From Treponema sp. (lineage in GTDB: Bacteria > Spirochaetota > Spirochaetia > Treponematales > Treponemataceae), in NCBI GenBank assembly GCA_016294105.1, contig JAEDCN010000046.1, positions 1 through 9,100 on the forward strand: DNA of 9,100 nucleotides. The letters are read 5' to 3'. A model generated the notes under the pieces. It was not told where the DNA came from. It made no database searches and saw only the letters and a list, made by a program, of their open reading frames with translations. A program made the position numbers and the translations under genes. How positions within the stretch are numbered: the first letter of the stretch is position 1; each line of letters begins with the position of its first letter. This document shows, one piece after another, positions 5,351-9,100 of this stretch.

Positions 5351-6385
5351 ATGAAAGATTTTAAGAAAAAAATCCTGAATCTAGGTTTTTCAGTTCAATC
5401 AAATGGAGAAGAGAGTCAGATTTCTGGAAAATCCCTGTTTTTGATTTGTCTTACAGCCATTCTTTTTATGATGGCAGTGACTGTCATTGTGTTTTTTGTG
5501 GCAGTAAAGGGATCAGAGGAAGTGCTGGTGCCCAATGTAACTGGATTGCAGTTGGAGGAAGGCTTGCTGGAAATGCAGGTGCGAGAGCTGTATCCCAAGA
5601 TTCAGCTGCGGTATTCTGATGTGCCTGGTGATGAGGGCATGATTTTGGAGCAAGATCCCGTAGCTGGAACCATCGTAAAGGCTAGTCGTCACATTGACTT
5701 AGTGGTGAGCCGTGGTGTTATTGTGAATCAGGTGGAAGATTACACTGGCATGAAGCTAGATGATTTGCGAATCAAGCTTCAGACCTTGTTCTCTGGGAAT
5801 CGCACTCTTATCACTATTGCTGAGCCTCTGTACAAGGCTGACGATTCAGAGGCAGGCACCATTCTTGGTCAAAATCCACCTCCTGGAACCCAGATTTCCC
5901 AGCCAGTGGAATTGGAGCTGGTGGTGAGCCGTGGTCCTAGCTACGAGCAGACTCGTGTTCCCAATTTGATTGGTATGACGGTACAAGAAATGCTTGCCCA
6001 AATGAGCCGAACAAAGATTGCCTTTGACTTTACTGCTCGTTCTGCAACAACAGAAGAAGTTGCTGCTGGTAAGGAAGGAACCATTGTTGCACAGGCTCCC
6101 TCCAGGGAGTTTGTTCCCAACCACAGTCGCCTTTCAGTAGAGTTTGCCTTCCCCACAAAGCCTGTAAATAGAGATACCTATGGCATCTTTACGGTGCAGC
6201 TCCCTGCTTATCCCTACGCTTTGAATATGCAGGTTCAGGCGGTGAAGTCTGATGGAAGCACCAGTACTCTGACCAGCTTCTCTCATCCCGGTGGTCAGTT
6301 AACCGTCCCCTATGCTTTGCCTAAGGGAACCCAGCTGATTCTGCTGGTGGAAGGACGGGAAACTGCAAAGGCCCAGGTTCAGTAA
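5351..6385 (+). CDS. Kinase-less PASTA-domain membrane protein
   Basis: This 344-aa protein has a short basic cytoplasmic N-terminus (1-28), one transmembrane segment (about 29-51) and an extracytoplasmic region predicted to lie in the periplasm. Three PASTA-like repeats follow, at about 56-121, 122-195 and 200-268. The first begins VLVPNVTGLQLEEG, each of the first two ends VVSRG, and the third begins TRVPNLIGMTVQEM. PASTA domains usually sense peptidoglycan on Ser/Thr kinases or class A penicillin-binding proteins. Here there is neither a kinase nor a penicillin-binding domain, so a role as a wall-binding adaptor or sensor is inferred. Residues 270-344 form an extra beta-rich domain of unknown type. 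The ATG follows AGGA at good spacing, 23 bp after fmt, so it is probably the last gene of the def-fmt operon. Confidence 0.85.
   Translation: MKDFKKKILNLGFSVQSNGEESQISGKSLFLICLTAILFMMAVTVIVFFVAVKGSEEVLVPNVTGLQLEEGLLEMQVRELYPKIQLRYSDVPGDEGMILEQDPVAGTIVKASRHIDLVVSRGVIVNQVEDYTGMKLDDLRIKLQTLFSGNRTLITIAEPLYKADDSEAGTILGQNPPPGTQISQPVELELVVSRGPSYEQTRVPNLIGMTVQEMLAQMSRTKIAFDFTARSATTEEVAAGKEGTIVAQAPSREFVPNHSRLSVEFAFPTKPVNRDTYGIFTVQLPAYPYALNMQVQAVKSDGSTSTLTSFSHPGGQLTVPYALPKGTQLILLVEGRETAKAQVQ
5702..5935 (+). repeat. 15-bp in-frame direct repeat within the PASTA gene
   Basis: GTGGTGAGCCGTGGT occurs at 5702-5716 and 5921-5935. Both copies encode VVSRG with identical codons, at the ends of PASTA repeats 1 and 2. 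The spacing of 219 bp is 73 codons, so recombination between the copies would cleanly remove or add one PASTA unit. Confidence 0.7.
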
Positions 6386-6396
6386 CGTAATCATGT

Positions 6397-6466
6397 AAAA
6401 AAAGGCTGTTCATGAAGTGCACTTCACTTCACACAAAATGTACTTTATGCACAGCCTTTATTTTTT
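6397..6466. terminator. Long bidirectional terminator between convergent genes
   Basis: AAAGGCTGT (6401-6409) and ACAGCCTTT (6451-6459) form a perfect 9-bp stem. After one mismatch the stem continues for 11 more pairs (6411-6421 with 6439-6449), including two wobbles that are G-U only in plus-strand RNA. The loop is 17 nt. ATTTTTT follows on the plus side and a TTTTTTT run follows on the minus side, so it can serve both the PASTA gene and the LysR gene. Within it, TGAAGTGCACTTCA (6413-6426) is a perfect 14-bp palindrome that could form a competing smaller hairpin. The rest of 6386-6519 shows nothing else. Confidence 0.75.
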
Positions 6467-6519
6467 AAGTTTCATAAAAGAAGTACTTTCAATCAAAAAA
6501 TCCTTTCACCGTGTATCGT

Positions 6520-7386
6520 CTACAGCATTTCCATAAATCGTTGTGCAGCCTTGGAGATAGTGTTTTTATCGTAGGCGAGGCTGATGGAGCGGGTATCTAG
6601 CTTTTCCTTTAAATCAATGATTTTAAGCTCCTTGTTTTCCAGTTCCTTTTTGATGTACTGTCGTGAAACACAAATAATGCCCATATTTTTTTTTGCAAAT
6701 TCGATAAGCAAGTCCAAGGAGGCTAACTCGAATTTAGGCTGTAGCTGGATATTGTAACGAAGGAGATTTGCATCAAGGAATTTTCTGGAGTGGCTTGATT
6801 TTTCCAAAAGCAAGGTGCGATATCTAGTGAGATCTGACAGGGACTTGATTTTGGAGCAGTCAAAATCATAGCTGCAAACAAAAAAATCTTCCAAGGTAAG
6901 GCAGGGCTGAAAGGTAAATTGCTTATGGGATACGGGAAAGTGAACAAAGGCAATGTCTACATCATTGTTTTTAAGGAGATTCAAGGATTCGGCAGTGGTA
7001 CAGTTAGTAACTCGATAGCGGATTTTTGGAAAGGCCTGTTCAAAAACCTTGAGCTTGTCAATCAAATAGTATTTGCAAATGGTATCAGAAGCACCAATTC
7101 GCAGGGTTCCACTGTCCAAAGAAGAAATGTTTTGTAAGGTGTGATTGATTGATTCCACGGAGGTAAAAATTGCCTTGCAATAGCTATAAATTTCTTGTGC
7201 ATCGTTGGTGAGCTTCACTCCTTTTTTGGAACGGAAAAAAAGTTTGAATTGCACTTGGTTTTCTAAGGTTTTGATTTGCTGGCTAATTGCAGGTTGTGAA
7301 ACATTTAAAAGCTCTGCAGCCTTTGATATTTGTCCTGTTTTTGCCACATAGTAAAAAACACGCAGCAGATTCAAATCTTCAATCAT
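6520..7386 (-). CDS. LysR-family transcriptional regulator
   Basis: This 288-aa protein has the standard LysR layout. Residues 1-60 form a winged helix-turn-helix, with LLRVFYYVAKTG (7-18), SKAAELLNVSQPAISQQIK (21-39) and LFFRSKKGVKLT (49-60) matching the family pattern. A linker helix follows, then a two-lobed periplasmic-binding-protein-like effector domain from about residue 90, seen in LRIGASDTICKYYLIDKL and NMGIICVSRQYI. The effector cannot be predicted. The ATG is preceded by AGAGGA at good spacing. The gene is divergent from the F420-ligase-like gene, with 194 bp between the starts; LysR regulators often control the divergent neighbour, so that gene is the likely target. It is more AT-rich by eye than the fab and def genes. 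Confidence 0.9.
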   Translation of the reverse strand: MIEDLNLLRVFYYVAKTGQISKAAELLNVSQPAISQQIKTLENQVQFKLFFRSKKGVKLTNDAQEIYSYCKAIFTSVESINHTLQNISSLDSGTLRIGASDTICKYYLIDKLKVFEQAFPKIRYRVTNCTTAESLNLLKNNDVDIAFVHFPVSHKQFTFQPCLTLEDFFVCSYDFDCSKIKSLSDLTRYRTLLLEKSSHSRKFLDANLLRYNIQLQPKFELASLDLLIEFAKKNMGIICVSRQYIKKELENKELKIIDLKEKLDTRSISLAYDKNTISKAAQRFMEML

Positions 7387-7421
7387 AATTTTGTTCCTCT
7401 CACCTTAAAACATAACATACA

Positions 7422-7427
7422 ATTATA
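7422..7427 (-). promoter_or_regulatory. Candidate -10 element for the LysR gene
   Basis: A perfect TATAAT occurs on the minus strand at 7427-7422, about 36 bp before the LysR ATG. The -35 region 17 bp upstream (AAATAT) is poor, as expected if expression depends on a regulator. In this AT-rich stretch a chance match is possible. Confidence 0.35.
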
Positions 7428-7431
7428 CTTA

Positions 7432-7446
7432 ATATAATAATTATAT
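7432..7446. promoter_or_regulatory. Candidate LysR-type operator (T-N11-A)
   Basis: ATATAATAATTATAT is a 15-bp palindrome (7+1+7) lying between the divergent LysR and F420-ligase-like genes. It fits the T-N11-A pattern of LysR boxes (T7433, A7445) and sits just upstream of the candidate plus-strand -35. The whole stretch is strongly AT-rich, so the match could be accidental. Confidence 0.35.
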
Positions 7447-7448
7447 AT

Positions 7449-7478
7449 TTTACTTATACCAAGAAAATGTAGTAGAAT
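7449..7478 (+). promoter_or_regulatory. Candidate promoter of the F420-ligase-like gene
   Basis: TTTACT (7449-7454) and TAGAAT (7473-7478; five of six -10 bases) are 18 bp apart. The predicted start near 7485 leaves a leader of about 95 nt. That leader holds an A/T-rich inverted repeat (GAAAGC 7500-7505 with GCTTTC 7522-7527) and a run of T residues, but no recognisable riboswitch. Confidence 0.4.
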
Positions 7479-7580
7479 ACAAGAGGAAACTCTCTACAAG
7501 AAAGCTTTAAAATTTTTTTTTGCTTTCCAAATTAAACTACCAGTGTTAAAAATCTTTTAATGCTGAACTTGAGGTGAATA

Positions 7581-8762
7581 ATGAAATACAGCGGAACAAT
7601 TTCAAGAGGAATTAGAACTCCCATTATTAAAAAGGGAGATGATTTGGCTTCTATCGTTGTGGATTCTGTAGGAAGATGCATCGAAGAAGCAAATATCCAG
7701 CTTCAGGATAAGGATGTCATTGCAATTACTGAGGCTGTTGTGGGTATTTCTCAGGGAAATTATGCAACTGCTGACCAAATTGCAAAGGATGTTTCTGCCA
7801 AATTCGGAGACGAAACCGTTGGTTTGATTTTCCCCATCATGAGTCGCAATCGTTTTTCCATGCTGCTGAAGGGAATTTCACGGGGATGCAAAAAGCTGGT
7901 AATTCAGCTGTCCTATCCTGGAGATGAAGTAGGAAATCACCTGATTTCTGAAGATGCACTTTTTGATTCTGGGGTTAATCCCTATTCAGATGTGTTTACT
8001 GTAGATGAATTCCGTAAAATTTTCCCCGATACAATTCACCAATTCACTGGAGTGGACTACATTCAGTTTTACAAGGAAACCTGTGAATGTCCCTGCGAAA
8101 TCATTTTAGCCAATGACCCAAAAGCTATTTTGAAATATGCAGACAATGTGATTGTTGCTTCCATTCACAAGCGAAATCGAGATAAGAAAATCCTGCAGCA
8201 GGCTGGAGTAAAAAAGGTTTTCTGTTTAGATGAAATTTTAACTGCTCCTGTTGATGGTTCTGGATATAACGAAAAATTTGGTTTGCTTGGTTCAAATCTG
8301 GCGACTGAAAATTCTGTAAAGCTCTTCCCTCGTAATTGTCAGGCTTTGGTGGACGATGTTCAAAGTCGTCTGAAGGCAAAATACGGCAAAAACGTAGAAG
8401 TTATGGTGTATGGTGACGGTGCCTTTAAGGATCCTCAGGGACAGATTTGGGAATTGGCTGATCCTGTTGTTTCTCCTGCTTATACCGGTGGTTTGGAAGG
8501 AACTCCCAATGAGCTGAAGTTGAAGTATCTTTCTGACAACGAATTCAAAGACTTATCTGGAGAAGAGCTTCAGGAAGCCATGATTAAACGAATCAAAGAA
8601 AAGGATGAGGATTTGAAGGGGCGCATGGAAACCCAGGGAACAACACCTCGTCAGCTGACAGATTTGCTGGGTTCCTTGGCGGACTTGACTTCTGGTTCTG
8701 GCGACAAGGGAACTCCCGTTATTTTGATTCAAAATTATTTTACAAACTACGCACATCAGTAA
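7581..8762 (+). CDS. Coenzyme F420-0:L-glutamate ligase-like protein (CofE-related)
   Basis: CofE joins L-glutamate to F420-0 through a GTP-dependent amide bond. This 393-aa protein follows the CofE outline: RGIRTPIIKKGDDLASIV (9-26) matches the N-terminal GDDL segment, DKDVIAITEAVVGISQG (43-59) the GDVLVV...SKAEG segment, NVEVMVYGDGAF (271-282) the ITDT segment, and GDKGTPVILIQNYF (374-387) the C-terminal GGDGIPAVVVRG. It is about 140 residues longer than archaeal CofE. Most of the extra length is a middle segment (about 130-225) with a CECPC cluster (Cys168, 170, 172), and there is no nitroreductase domain as in FbiB. No F420 gene is seen nearby, so the true substrate is unknown; amide ligation is an inference. 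The start has GAGGTG just upstream. It is divergent from the LysR gene and ends at a strong terminator, so it is probably monocistronic. Confidence 0.75.
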   Translation: MKYSGTISRGIRTPIIKKGDDLASIVVDSVGRCIEEANIQLQDKDVIAITEAVVGISQGNYATADQIAKDVSAKFGDETVGLIFPIMSRNRFSMLLKGISRGCKKLVIQLSYPGDEVGNHLISEDALFDSGVNPYSDVFTVDEFRKIFPDTIHQFTGVDYIQFYKETCECPCEIILANDPKAILKYADNVIVASIHKRNRDKKILQQAGVKKVFCLDEILTAPVDGSGYNEKFGLLGSNLATENSVKLFPRNCQALVDDVQSRLKAKYGKNVEVMVYGDGAFKDPQGQIWELADPVVSPAYTGGLEGTPNELKLKYLSDNEFKDLSGEELQEAMIKRIKEKDEDLKGRMETQGTTPRQLTDLLGSLADLTSGSGDKGTPVILIQNYFTNYAHQ

Positions 8763-8792
8763 GTGATTTGTAAAGTGTAAATGTCATAATTA

Positions 8793-8830
8793 CCACCAGT
8801 TTTCAAATGGGTAAAACTGGTGGGTTTTTT
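8793..8830 (+). terminator. Intrinsic terminator of the F420-ligase-like gene
   Basis: CCACCAGTTTT (8793-8803) pairs perfectly with AAAACTGGTGG (8813-8823) around a 9-nt loop, followed by G and six T residues. It lies 30 bp after the stop codon. The opposite strand has no U-tract, so it acts in one direction. Confidence 0.9.
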
Positions 8831-8987
8831 ATGCTCGTAGTAGTTGTTGCTGGTGATAAAAGCCTGTTACTGAAGATTTTGTATCACATCGAGGGGAAGT
8901 TCTGAATTTGAGGGGTGGTTCTTGGATGGGGCTTTGGGGAAGGCATCCGACAGGTGCAGGTAGCTTTCTGGGGCGCCACTACTATCC
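8831..8987. other. Unassigned G-rich intergenic segment
   Basis: Between the terminator and the partial gene on the right lie about 157 bp with no supported gene. The composition changes: the plus strand carries five GGGG tracts (8893, 8912, 8928, 8936, 8970) and is richer in G than anything else in the window. A 56-codon open frame on the minus strand (9037 to 8867) crosses it but has no ribosome-binding site. Confidence 0.5.
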
Positions 8988-9098
8988 CTAGCGTGTCTTC
9001 TTGCAATGGGCTTTAATCTTCTTGATTGCCCATTCATAGTGGCTTGAACAGGTACTTACAAAATAGGCACCTAAATCCGTAGTTCCCGTCCAGTTGTA
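8988..9098 (-). CDS. 3' end of an unknown gene, cut by the window edge
   Basis: One minus-strand frame is open from the right edge to a TAG at 8988-8990. It gives a 36-residue C-terminal fragment containing WTGTTDLGAYFVSTCSSHYE and then a basic end, AIKKIKAHCKKTR. The mix of aromatic, charged and small residues looks protein-like, and the other minus-strand frame examined here stops earlier. I do not recognise the family. A short open frame at a window edge can arise by chance, so the call is tentative; the start lies outside the window. Confidence 0.4.
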   Translation of the reverse strand, partial: YNWTGTTDLGAYFVSTCSSHYEWAIKKIKAHCKKTR

Positions 9099-9100
9099 AT

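Noticed and set aside
8831..8905. 24-codon plus-strand open frame directly after the terminator
   Set aside because: Its ATG sits in the terminator U-tract, it has no ribosome-binding site, and transcription should have ended there.

Overview
The window looks like a chromosomal stretch from a low-to-medium GC bacterium, most likely a gut- or rumen-type spirochaete of the Treponema group. That assignment is an inference from the gene layout (a fab cluster divergent from def, fmt and a kinase-less PASTA membrane protein) and the general look of the proteins; no rRNA or marker search was possible. Nothing here points to a phage or an insertion sequence.

Layout. (1) Positions 70-3555, minus strand: a type II fatty-acid synthesis cluster transcribed right to left, fabD, fabG, fabF, fabZ. 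All four have intact catalytic residues and, after start correction, normal lengths. A terminator-like hairpin lies between fabG and fabF, where many bacteria carry acpP. The fabZ stop codon lies inside a long RNA hairpin that opens a series of hairpins, and an 18-bp sequence recurs at an 84-bp interval and runs off the left edge. (2) Positions 3556-3758: a divergent control region with two candidate fabD promoters around an 8+8 bp palindrome, and a candidate def promoter whose predicted start point falls on the def ATG. (3) Positions 3759-6385, plus strand: def, fmt and a PASTA protein. Def and Fmt remove and add the formyl group that marks translation initiation. (4) Positions 6397-6466: a long, nested, probably bidirectional terminator between convergent genes. 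(5) Positions 6520-8830: a LysR-type regulator divergent from a 393-aa protein related to coenzyme F420-0:L-glutamate ligase, which ends in a strong intrinsic terminator. (6) Positions 8831-9100: a G-rich, mostly unassigned segment and the apparent 3' end of a minus-strand gene that enters from the right.

How the genes work together. FabD makes malonyl-ACP, FabF condenses it with acyl-ACP, FabG reduces the keto group and FabZ dehydrates the product. ACP, the enoyl reductase and the initiating synthase must be encoded elsewhere. The best candidate for an uncharacterised system is the LysR/F420-ligase-like pair: a divergent regulator beside a predicted amide-bond-forming enzyme, with no F420 gene in view and a large non-CofE insert.
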